A DNA stretch of 64,000 nucleotides from Hyphomicrobium sp. (GTDB lineage: Bacteria > Pseudomonadota > Alphaproteobacteria > Rhizobiales > Hyphomicrobiaceae), in contig JALHMJ010000013.1 in NCBI GenBank assembly GCA_022844105.1, positions 32,310 to 96,309 on the forward strand. Reading direction: 5' to 3'. Below, piece after piece: positions 43,855 through 51,720 of the stretch (positions within the stretch are counted from its first letter, which is position 1; the number at the start of each line of letters is the position of its first letter). A program made the position numbers and the translations under genes. The notes under the pieces were generated by a model. That model saw only the letters and a program-made list of their open reading frames with translations, searched no databases and was not told where the DNA came from.

Positions 43855-46254
43855 ATGGAGGGATGGCTTTTCATACTTGGGGTCGGTTTCCTGATCTGGC
43901 GTCTTTTTGGCCGCCGGAAGCCACCGCATGCCATCAAAGCGCCATCGCTATCGGCCGCAGAGCCTTTCGCCCGCACCAGTTCTTCCCAGCCGCTCAGTCC
44001 GCCGCAATCCAGGCATAGCCGTCCCCCGCCCGTGCCTGCCAAGCCCCAACGCGTAGAGTGGGTGCCCGCAGGTCACGCAGTGGAGGTTTCCGGGTTTCAA
44101 ATACCCAACGGGCTCGTCTACGTCGGCACTCCGAGCCGTAGGCAAGACCACAATCGGAGCACTGCCCATATCCTGGACCCATCTCGATCCACTACCGCTC
44201 CGCGACCCGATGTCGAAGGCGCAACCATGTTCTACTGGCCGCACTACGCGGAGATCAGTCCCGCCGCACGGCGAGCCAACCTTCAATGGCACGCAACCGG
44301 TCGACGTGATCCGAAGTTCGGCATCGGTCACGTCTTCCTGTTTTTCTACGGTCTGGAACACCGGCTGTTCGTCGATAAGGCTCTCGACGATCTGCCTGCG
44401 ATAGAGAACGAACTCACACAAATTCTCGCGGTCTACGGCAACAACCATTCGTTCCGAGGCTACGTAGGCAGTCTGCTTGCTGCGGCCCGCATAATGTCAC
44501 AGCGGGTCCTGTCGGAACCGGATCTCACCCTCGACGGTGCAGCCAGCCCCCAAATGGGCTTGGATTTTCGCGTGGCGTTGGCAAAGAGGCTCAACGAAGG
44601 CTCGTTGGATGGGGAATGGCTCCTCGCCTGGTATCTGAGACATCCCGGAAAATCACTAAGAACCCCGGCCACCCGCTGCTTCGAAGAGTTTAAATCCTTG
44701 TTTCTTGCGAGGTTCGTCGAGCAGTACCCAAGGGGACTTCACGTCAGGAAGTCTTCGCGCCGCCTTGACCTCCAGTACCAATCGGCAAGCGGGGCCTTCA
44801 CGAGAGACTTATCGGAATGGGCGCCCGGGCTTTCAGATCCGTTTTCGACCACGGCGCCCATGAAGGTTGCCGCAGAGCTAGCCGTCGAATGCTCCGACGC
44901 GTTGGACGCTTACAGCAGGCACGTCGGCCGCAATCCCGAGTCGGCGGCAAATATCGGGTCTCGCATGTTGCTGCCAACTGAGCTTCGGCGGTCTTTGGCC
45001 TCAGACCCCGGCGTGCAGGATGTCAAGCAGGCCTTGGCGCAGCAGCTCAGACAAAACATCGCGCAGGTGTGCTTGCTGGACCTTCTGAAGCTTACGTCTC
45101 TGCCAGCGGACCCCGACAAGAAGATCTCGTCGGCCATTGCGGCTCGCCTCTCTGATGCCCTGGCAAGTCTTGACGTGGGCATGGAGCCGGATGTTCGCTT
45201 CGGTGGTAAACTTCCGGCGCCCAGTTCAGCGGTGACGATCTTCAAAGCGCCGGGCGGCGCAAAGATCGATCCGTCCCGCGCCGAGCTTTCAACGGCGCGC
45301 GTCCTCGTCGAGGTTGCCGTACTCGCCGCCGCCGTCGAGGGGAATGACGAAAAGGCTGGACTGCGTTCCGTGCTTTCTGAGGTGGAAAGCCTTCCCAATC
45401 TGACCCCCGCAGAGAGATTGCGATTGTTCGCTTATGTCTATCACTTGAGCCGACAGGAGAACGCCAAGGTAACGGGATGGCAACGGCTTGCGGCGCTGCC
45501 ATTGCCGGAACGCGAACGAATCGCCCACGTCGCCGTGAGGGCGTTAACGGCCGATGGGCGCATCGAGGCGACCGAGATCAAGTTCGCCGAACGGCTCTGC
45601 AGTGCCCTTGGCATTCCCTTGCAGCGCCTCTATTCGGACCTGCACGAGCAAATCGGCGATGAGCCAAGGACGGTGGCGCCTGCGGATTTAAACGGCGGTG
45701 GCGTCGCCATACCGGCTCGTCCCACGCGGGACACCGAGGCGCAGCCTTCGCGCGGCAACGGACGCGCGCCGGCAGTCGCCGCTGGCGAAAAGATTCAGCC
45801 CGCGCAGCTGCGTGGAATGCCAGAGCCCGAGGCGCTGCCACCACGCCTGCCAATCGCCGAACTGGCGATCGTCAACAAGTCGCGGCTGCATCGCACGCGA
45901 CACGAGACGGCCCAGGTGCGCGAGATCCTGAACGAGATTTACGCAGCCGACGACGCTGAAGCCGCCAGCACCGCCATTGACAGCGTCGACGCAGAGGCCC
46001 CTCGCAGGTTCCATGGTCTGGACCGGAGTCATGAGGAGCTAGTCGTGCTGTTCCTCGAGAGCGGCGGCCACGTTGAACGGACAGATTTCGAAGCTCACGC
46101 CAAACGCCTCCGGCTGTTCACCGATGGCGCCCTGGAGACCATCAATGACTGGTCGTTCGGTCATTTCGAGGAAGCGCTGGTGGAAGACGGCGACCCGTTG
46201 ATGATACCGCCGCGCCTATTGAACCAACTCAAAGAGATGACATTGCCATCATGA
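43855..46254 (+). CDS. Membrane-anchored TerB-N/TerB/TerB-C protein
   Basis: This 799-residue protein starts at ATG 43855 (AAGGGGG upstream; ATG 43852 is equivalent). It has an N-terminal transmembrane helix (WLFILGVGFLIWRLF) followed by a basic stop-transfer and a Pro/Ser linker. A TerB-N domain starts at about residue 67 (VEWVPAGHAVEVSGF, then IPNGLVYVG). A central TerB domain has the acidic metal-binding pattern ADGRIEATE (about 566-574), and a C-terminal TerB-C domain (about 724-799) includes LESGGHVERTDF. Such proteins are not tellurite-resistance enzymes themselves but occur with DNA-processing ATPases. Its stop overlaps the next start (ATGA), giving a three-gene coupled operon. Confidence 0.85.
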   Translation: MEGWLFILGVGFLIWRLFGRRKPPHAIKAPSLSAAEPFARTSSSQPLSPPQSRHSRPPPVPAKPQRVEWVPAGHAVEVSGFQIPNGLVYVGTPSRRQDHNRSTAHILDPSRSTTAPRPDVEGATMFYWPHYAEISPAARRANLQWHATGRRDPKFGIGHVFLFFYGLEHRLFVDKALDDLPAIENELTQILAVYGNNHSFRGYVGSLLAAARIMSQRVLSEPDLTLDGAASPQMGLDFRVALAKRLNEGSLDGEWLLAWYLRHPGKSLRTPATRCFEEFKSLFLARFVEQYPRGLHVRKSSRRLDLQYQSASGAFTRDLSEWAPGLSDPFSTTAPMKVAAELAVECSDALDAYSRHVGRNPESAANIGSRMLLPTELRRSLASDPGVQDVKQALAQQLRQNIAQVCLLDLLKLTSLPADPDKKISSAIAARLSDALASLDVGMEPDVRFGGKLPAPSSAVTIFKAPGGAKIDPSRAELSTARVLVEVAVLAAAVEGNDEKAGLRSVLSEVESLPNLTPAERLRLFAYVYHLSRQENAKVTGWQRLAALPLPERERIAHVAVRALTADGRIEATEIKFAERLCSALGIPLQRLYSDLHEQIGDEPRTVAPADLNGGGVAIPARPTRDTEAQPSRGNGRAPAVAAGEKIQPAQLRGMPEPEALPPRLPIAELAIVNKSRLHRTRHETAQVREILNEIYAADDAEAASTAIDSVDAEAPRRFHGLDRSHEELVVLFLESGGHVERTDFEAHAKRLRLFTDGALETINDWSFGHFEEALVEDGDPLMIPPRLLNQLKEMTLPS

Positions 46255-47537
46255 CCACTCCCATCCGGCCCCGTGACCGTGATACCATCATCCAGGCCTT
46301 GAGTGCGGGTGTTGTGCCGCGCGTGGGCTTGCAGCACATCCAGGTCGGCCGCGTCAGCGAGGTCAAGGCGGCCATCCAGGATATCGACCGCATTGCGGAC
46401 AAGGGCGGCGCCTTCCGCGTCGTGATCGGCCCCTACGGCGCCGGCAAGACGTTTTATCTCAATCTTGTTCGGTCGCTCGCCCTCGAGAAGCGACTGGTGA
46501 CGATGCAGGTCGACCTCGCCCCCGACCGGAGGCTCCACGCGTCTGGTGGACAAGCGCGAAACCTGTACCAGGAGGCCGTACGCACCATGGCAACGCGTGC
46601 CAAGCCGGACGGCGGCGCTTTGCAAAACGTGGTCGAGCGGTTGATCGGAGACGCCAACCAGTCCGCAGCCCAAGCGGGCAAGGCCGCCGAGGCGATCATC
46701 CAAGACCGTTTGACGCCGCTTCGCGAGTACAACGGCGGCTTTGACTTCGTCACCGTCGTCATCGCGTTTTGCCGAGGCCATGCCGAGGGCAACGAACAGC
46801 TGAAGACCGACGCCATGCGCTGGCTGCGCGGTGAGTTTACGACCAAGACCGATGCACAGCGGGCTTTAGGGGTCAGGACAATCGTTGGTGACGATACGGT
46901 TTACGACCACCTCAAGCTCCTGTCCGGGTTCGTCCAGAGCGCCGGCTACGCCGGTCTTTTCGTCATCCTCGACGAGATGGTCAACCTATACAAAATGCAG
47001 CACAGCGTCTCCCGCCAGCAGAACTACGAACAGATCTTGCGCATCCTCAACGACGTCCTGCAGGGCGACGTGAAGGGCCTCGGGTTCTATCTGGGCGGGA
47101 CGCCCGAGTTCCTGATGGATACCCGGCGCGGCCTCTACAGCTACGCGGCGTTGCAATCCCGTCTCGCAGAAAACCCGTTCAGCAGAGATGGCCGCGTCGA
47201 CTTTTCCGGCCCGGTGCTTCGGCTCGCCAATCTCACTCCCGAAGACCTGCACGTCCTGCTGGAGAACGTGCGCCGCGTTTTCGCATCCGGCGACGACGCA
47301 AAGAACCTCGTTCCCGACGAGGCTATCGAAGCCTTCATGGCCCACTGCAGCAAAACGATTGGCGATGCCTATTTCCGCACGCCGCGCAATTCAGTGCGCG
47401 CATTCGTCCAATTGTTGTCGACGCTGGAGCAGAACCCATCCACCGCCTGGTCCGACCTTATCGCCAAGACCACGCTCGAAAAGGACACAGAACCAGCGGG
47501 GGGCGGAGACGATGAGCTCACAACCTTCAAACTCTGA
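46251..47537 (+). CDS. BrxD-like P-loop ATPase (DUF2791 family)
   Basis: This 428-residue STAND/AAA-like ATPase has Walker A GPYGAGKT (60-67) near the N-terminus and Walker B LFVILDEM (D241, E242). The phrases LQHIQVGRVSEVKAAIQDI at the start and GFYLGGTPEFLMDTRRGLYS after Walker B are hallmarks of BREX protein BrxD and DUF2791 proteins. In type 2 BREX/Pgl loci BrxD accompanies the helicase BrxHI, as it does here. The gene overlaps TerB upstream by 4 bases and the helicase downstream by 26 bases. PglX, PglZ, PglY and PglW are absent nearby, so this is not a standard BREX locus. Confidence 0.88.
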   Translation: MTTPIRPRDRDTIIQALSAGVVPRVGLQHIQVGRVSEVKAAIQDIDRIADKGGAFRVVIGPYGAGKTFYLNLVRSLALEKRLVTMQVDLAPDRRLHASGGQARNLYQEAVRTMATRAKPDGGALQNVVERLIGDANQSAAQAGKAAEAIIQDRLTPLREYNGGFDFVTVVIAFCRGHAEGNEQLKTDAMRWLRGEFTTKTDAQRALGVRTIVGDDTVYDHLKLLSGFVQSAGYAGLFVILDEMVNLYKMQHSVSRQQNYEQILRILNDVLQGDVKGLGFYLGGTPEFLMDTRRGLYSYAALQSRLAENPFSRDGRVDFSGPVLRLANLTPEDLHVLLENVRRVFASGDDAKNLVPDEAIEAFMAHCSKTIGDAYFRTPRNSVRAFVQLLSTLEQNPSTAWSDLIAKTTLEKDTEPAGGGDDELTTFKL

Positions 47538-49722
47538 GCCGTCTCCCTTCGACCGCCTTAACGAGAAGGTTCGGTACTGGATTTGGGACAAGGGCTGGAG
47601 CGAGCTCCGCGACATCCAGGCGAAGGCGATTGGCGGCATCCTGGACGCCGAGGACGACGTGATCCTGGCGGCTACGACCGCCGCCGGCAAGACCGAGGCG
47701 GCATTCCTGCCGATACTCAGCTCCATTGCTTCAGAGAACATCGACAGTTTTGCAGTCCTCTACATCAGTCCCCTCAAGGCCCTCATCAACGACCAATTCC
47801 GTCGGCTAGAGGACTTGTGCGAGCGCCTTGAGCTTCCGGTCGTCAAATGGCACGGGGATGCTTCCGCTGCGGCGAAGGCCAGGGCGATGGAAAGGCCCAG
47901 GGGTGTCGTACTCATTACCCCGGAGTCGTTGGAGTCCCTGTTGGTTCGGCGAGGGCCAGACGTGAGACGCATGGTCCACGACCTGCGCTTCATCGTCATC
48001 GACGAACTGCATGCTTTCCTGTCCGGCGAGCGCGGCATTCACCTCGCCTCGCTTCTGAAGCGTCTCGACGCGACCGCCGGCAGGCACATTAGGAAAGTTG
48101 GATTGTCGGCGACGATCGGCGATTTCGCCCTTGCGCAGTATTTCCTGAACCCCAAGGCGCCGCAGGCTGTCCAGTTGATCGAAAGCTCTCTCGGCCAACC
48201 CGAGCTCCGCCTCCAGATCAGAGGCTACCGGGAACCCGATCCGGATTGGGAGAGCCGAAAGCCGGGGAACGAACGGCTCCTTCCGGCACAGACAGCGATT
48301 GTTGCACACGTTTATCAAACGCTGCGCGGTCGCAACAACCTCATCTTCGCGTCGCGACGCCAGGAGGTCGAGAGCGTTGCCGACGCGTTGGGCCGCCTCA
48401 GCGAGGACAAGCGCGTCCCGAATGAATTCTTCCCTCATCACGGTAGCCTCTCCAAGATGTTGAGAGAGGAACTGGAGGAGCGTCTCAAAACCGGCGAACT
48501 GCCAACCACGGCTGTCGCCACGACCACGCTCGAACTTGGCATCGATGTCGGCTCGGTCGCCTCGGTCGCGCAAGTGGGGCCTCCAGCCTCAGTCGCGGGG
48601 CTCCGTCAGCGACTTGGACGCAGCGGCCGCCGCGAGGGCGAACCGTCGGTCTTGCGCATCTACGTCCGTGAGCCCGATCGACCGGCGGAGGATGATCCGT
48701 TTGAACTGCTGCGGCTGGAGCTTGTTCAAGCCATTGCCGCCGTCAATCTCCTCGTCTCCAGGTGGGTCGAGCCCGGCGGCGGCCAGGGACTGCACCTCTC
48801 AACGCTATTGCATCAGACTCTAGCGCTTATTTGCGAGCGGGGAGGAGCGCGGGCCAGAGACCTGTTCGAGCTGCTCTGCGGGCCCGGGCCTTTCGCGCAG
48901 GTGTCCGACCGCGACTATGCGGCACTGCTCAGGGCGATGAACGAGGCAAAACTAATCGAGCAATCCCCGGACGGCATCCTGATGCTCGGCTCGCTGGGAG
49001 AGACAATTACAAACAGGTTCGACTTCTATGCGGTTTTCATGACCGACGACGAGTACCGCATCGTCACCGATCAGCGGACGCTTGGAACGGTGCCTGTATT
49101 CAATCCTTTGCGCGAAGGGGATTTCCTCACCTTTGCCGGGCGGCGATGGATCGTCTTGAGCGTCGATGACCGCGCAAAGGTGGTCATGGTCAAAGCGGCC
49201 CCGGCCGGACGCGTGCCCCTGTTCCCAGCCCAGGAGGGGATGCCGCTGCATGACCGTCTCGTTCAGGAGATGAGGGATGTCTACGAAAACGGCACCAGCT
49301 ACCCGTTCCTTGACCTGGTCGGCAAGACCCTGCTGCAAGAAGGGCGCGACGCCTATCGCACTCTCGGGCTCCACAGCAGACAGCTAGTGAATGTCGGTGA
49401 TGATATTCATCTCTTCGTCTGGCGCGGCACCAAGGCAACGGAGACGCTGCGGCTCGCTTTGGCATCCCACGACATACGCAGCGAGGCCTACAGCATCGGT
49501 CTTCATGCCAAGTATTGCGAACTCGAAAAATTCGAGAGCGCGTTGTTCCGCATCCTCCAAAGCCCTCCCACAGCGCACGACGTTGCAGCATTCGCCGAGC
49601 CGCTTCGGCGCCAGAAGTACGATCCTTACTTGCCCGACGCCATGTTGCGGGATGCATTTGCACGCACAGCTGTCGATCTGGGCATCTTCCAAGCGATGAA
49701 ATTGCCTCCGCCAAGCATTTGA
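47512..49722 (+). CDS. Lhr-like superfamily 2 helicase (BrxHI-like)
   Basis: This 736-residue DEAD/DEAH-box helicase starts at ATG 47512 inside the end of the ATPase gene. Motif I is TTAAGKTE (about 55-62), motif II is DELH (164-167), motif III is SAT (199-201) and motif VI is QRLGRSGRR (366-374). The order and the extended C-terminal half after motif VI place it with Lhr-type helicases and BREX BrxHI. The C-terminus contains a winged-helix-like region (LCGPGPFAQVSDRDYAALLR). It probably translocates on nucleic acid together with the BrxD-like ATPase and the membrane-anchored TerB protein. The longer frame to 47188 is an artefact of the overlap. Confidence 0.88.
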   Translation: MSSQPSNSEPSPFDRLNEKVRYWIWDKGWSELRDIQAKAIGGILDAEDDVILAATTAAGKTEAAFLPILSSIASENIDSFAVLYISPLKALINDQFRRLEDLCERLELPVVKWHGDASAAAKARAMERPRGVVLITPESLESLLVRRGPDVRRMVHDLRFIVIDELHAFLSGERGIHLASLLKRLDATAGRHIRKVGLSATIGDFALAQYFLNPKAPQAVQLIESSLGQPELRLQIRGYREPDPDWESRKPGNERLLPAQTAIVAHVYQTLRGRNNLIFASRRQEVESVADALGRLSEDKRVPNEFFPHHGSLSKMLREELEERLKTGELPTTAVATTTLELGIDVGSVASVAQVGPPASVAGLRQRLGRSGRREGEPSVLRIYVREPDRPAEDDPFELLRLELVQAIAAVNLLVSRWVEPGGGQGLHLSTLLHQTLALICERGGARARDLFELLCGPGPFAQVSDRDYAALLRAMNEAKLIEQSPDGILMLGSLGETITNRFDFYAVFMTDDEYRIVTDQRTLGTVPVFNPLREGDFLTFAGRRWIVLSVDDRAKVVMVKAAPAGRVPLFPAQEGMPLHDRLVQEMRDVYENGTSYPFLDLVGKTLLQEGRDAYRTLGLHSRQLVNVGDDIHLFVWRGTKATETLRLALASHDIRSEAYSIGLHAKYCELEKFESALFRILQSPPTAHDVAAFAEPLRRQKYDPYLPDAMLRDAFARTAVDLGIFQAMKLPPPSI

Positions 49723-50186
49723 AACATTGGCATTGTCAGGAGCCGCGTTGAATTTTGGAGCAGTATAGATCCCCATTTCGCATCGTGGCACGTTGCTACA
49801 TGGGCTCAGCAATAGACGCTCCGTCTGCAACTGTCTCCACGTAGTTTAAGAGTTTCGGTCAGGCTAGAACGGTCACCCATCCATTACCGATGTCGAATGC
49901 TTCACACAGTAGCTCGCGCAATTGACCACCTTCGAAAGATTCGAGCGCCCGGTGAAGGTTCGAGATTAGGGCAAGGTGTCCTCCCCACGACCGGCGTCCA
50001 CTTGTCGGATAGCAACGGCCCGCGGGTTAGATGGCCATCATCCTATGCAAACCCGAAAAAGCCGGTGAGCTTTCATCTCCAGACTGCCGCGCCGCAGACT
50101 ATTTGCGAACATATTATTCTCCACAATAGTCTTCGGGCTGACTTGGGCGCATCTGATTTGCGCAGAGCTTAAAGAGGAAACGACCG
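49723..50186. other. Intergenic stretch without a supported gene
   Basis: The 464 bases follow the helicase gene. The only plus-strand frame of size (49897-50172) has atypical composition and no ribosome site. The last 90 bases are AT-rich and end with AGAGGAAA, the ribosome site of the next gene, so a promoter for that gene is likely here. No terminator hairpin with a T-run was found after the helicase. Confidence 0.5.
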
Positions 50187-50897
50187 ATGTCGGGAATCCC
50201 CGCAGGAACTATCACGCTCCACGAGGCCCGCAATCTTGCCTTTCAACTCATCACTGGTATGCGAGTTGCTGAGGCTCTCGACGAAATCATGTACACCGAA
50301 AGTAGGGACGAAGCCGCAGTCATCCATAAGTACGCCAAAATCTCTGCGGAGCTGGCTCGCTCCGACGTGATCTTGGAACAGCTTTGGACTCAGGGAATCT
50401 TGGAGGTTTTTGCTCAAAGCGATTTTGGTGCAACCGAGCGGCTGCCTCGTGAACATCTTGAATCCTGCCAAGGAATTCGCTTGGCATCGCGCATTTCCGC
50501 TCACTTCCCAACCGCCTCCCCGCTTCGTAAATACAACGGGGCGACACTCTTTCTTATATCGGCGGAACTCGACCGCACCTTTAAAGAATTGGGCATCAGG
50601 AGTGCTAAGCAGATCCGTGCCAATGGCAAAACCAAAAAGCTGATGCCTGCTGCAAAGCGCGGTCGCCGCGCCATCTACGACTGGCCCTCCATCGAGGGCG
50701 CACTGCTTAACATTCTTGCCGCGAGGGGTGTACCACACACCGAGCATTCGATGAAATGGAAGTCTGAAGCCGACATCATGCGGTGGGTTCAAGAATGGTG
50801 CATCAAGAAATGGGGCAAAGAACCGGGAGACGGTGTAACGCGTCAACGCGTCCGTCAAACCATTTCCAATTTCATTAAATCACAACCGGCAAAGTAA
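50187..50897 (+). CDS. Hypothetical island protein (236 residues)
   Basis: ATG 50187 is preceded by AGAGGAAA. The product is soluble and mixed alpha/beta. A helical start (ITLHEARNLAFQLITGMRV) is followed by a middle part with normal charge balance and a basic C-terminal third with two helices around RRAIYDWPSIEGALLNILAA and DGVTRQRVRQTISNFIK, which could form a small DNA-binding module like those of plasmid or island maintenance proteins (inference). I do not recognise the family. It sits alone between the defence operon and the recombinase block. Confidence 0.6.
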   Translation: MSGIPAGTITLHEARNLAFQLITGMRVAEALDEIMYTESRDEAAVIHKYAKISAELARSDVILEQLWTQGILEVFAQSDFGATERLPREHLESCQGIRLASRISAHFPTASPLRKYNGATLFLISAELDRTFKELGIRSAKQIRANGKTKKLMPAAKRGRRAIYDWPSIEGALLNILAARGVPHTEHSMKWKSEADIMRWVQEWCIKKWGKEPGDGVTRQRVRQTISNFIKSQPAK

Positions 50898-51087
50898 CCC
50901 GCTTTATCGAATTTCGGAACGACGCAGTCCTCACCGCTCCGCTACACCACGCTGGAGATCATTGAGATCGCATTAGCTTCTCCAAGCTGCCGTCTCAACA
51001 ATCGACCAACTTGCAGTGTGTGAGCGGCGCCGTCTAGTGCTGAACCGGCCCGCATCTCCCACCGCGCTAACCAAGAGCGCCGGGCCT

Positions 51088-51351
51088 ATGTCCTCAACTG
51101 ACCCTAACTACATTTTTAAACTTCAAGCTGAATACGTGGATACCGTCGGCGCATCTGCGCTGACCGGTTTGTCCCCCCGCGCGCTCGACACCCTCCGTTA
51201 CCGCGGCCTCGGTCCCCGCTATCTGAGGGTTGGCAGCCGGATCCGCTACCGGATCGAAGACCTGCGCGCGTGGATGGAGCGCGATGCAGTTCCCACCTTC
51301 AACTCCGCTGCCAACCACGAAGCGGACGACCTTGGGGGCGAAAATGGCTAA
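51088..51351 (+). CDS. Small helix-turn-helix protein, AlpA/excisionase-like
   Basis: This 87-residue protein has a MerR/HTH_17-type winged helix: YVDTVGASALTGLSPRALD, then RGLGPRYLRVGSRIRYRIED with the R-Y-x-x-x-D-L-R-A-W phrase typical of excisionase-like HTH proteins. ATG 51088 was chosen; the frame upstream to 51016 looks non-coding. Its stop overlaps the start of the next small HTH gene by 8 bases. Such proteins direct excision or control recombinase genes, and recombinases follow directly. Confidence 0.75.
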   Translation: MSSTDPNYIFKLQAEYVDTVGASALTGLSPRALDTLRYRGLGPRYLRVGSRIRYRIEDLRAWMERDAVPTFNSAANHEADDLGGENG

Positions 51352-51571
51352 GCCCACCAAACCCTCTCCCATCCAACATTTCACCGTCGCAGAAACGGCA
51401 CGCCTGCTCGGTGTCTCCGAGAAGACCGTGCGCCGCGAGATCGATGACGGCTGGTTGCTGGCGACGAACATCCGCGGAGTTATCCGCATCTCCTACGCGG
51501 ATATCGAGCGTTACATCGACTTGTTCAAAGCCAAAACTCGCAAGAAACAGCCAAGCAAGAAGAAAGACTAA
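51344..51571 (+). CDS. Small excisionase-family HTH protein
   Basis: This 75-residue protein is almost entirely an HTH_17/excisionase domain (FTVAETARLLGVSEKTVRRE, then IDDGWLLATNIRGVIRISY) with a lysine-rich tail (KTRKKQPSKKKD). The ATG overlaps the preceding gene (ATGGCTAA), so the two are translationally coupled. It lies 149 bases upstream of the large recombinase gene. The two neighbouring HTH proteins probably act on the same attachment or promoter DNA. Confidence 0.78.
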   Translation: MAKPTKPSPIQHFTVAETARLLGVSEKTVRREIDDGWLLATNIRGVIRISYADIERYIDLFKAKTRKKQPSKKKD

Positions 51572-51720
51572 TTTCCCCAATTATTACAAGGAGAAGACGC
51601 GGGGGTTCTCAAACAGTCCCCGGAATTACTTGAAGAAATCGCCCCCCCGTATTTCCGATTTTCCACGCCAGACCAAGCTTGACCAAACCTGTCCAAACCT
51701 GGCCGGAGAGAGCACCCATG

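Noticed and set aside
43855..46254. Tellurite-resistance determinant
   Set aside because: Only TerB-type domains are present; TerC, TerD/E, TerZ and TehA/B are absent, and the partners are DNA-processing ATPases, so a tellurite label would mislead.
46251..49722. Complete BREX system
   Set aside because: Only BrxD-like and BrxHI-like proteins are present; no PglX, PglZ, BrxC/PglY, BrxA or BrxB in the window.
49897..50172. 92-codon plus-strand frame after the helicase gene
   Set aside because: No ribosome site, atypical composition and no family resemblance.
50915..50965. tRNA gene on the minus strand (D-arm-like GGTGTAGCGG...)
   Set aside because: Only a D-arm-like segment is visible; no anticodon stem or TTCGAAT T-arm follows, so it is not a tRNA and not the missing end of the island.
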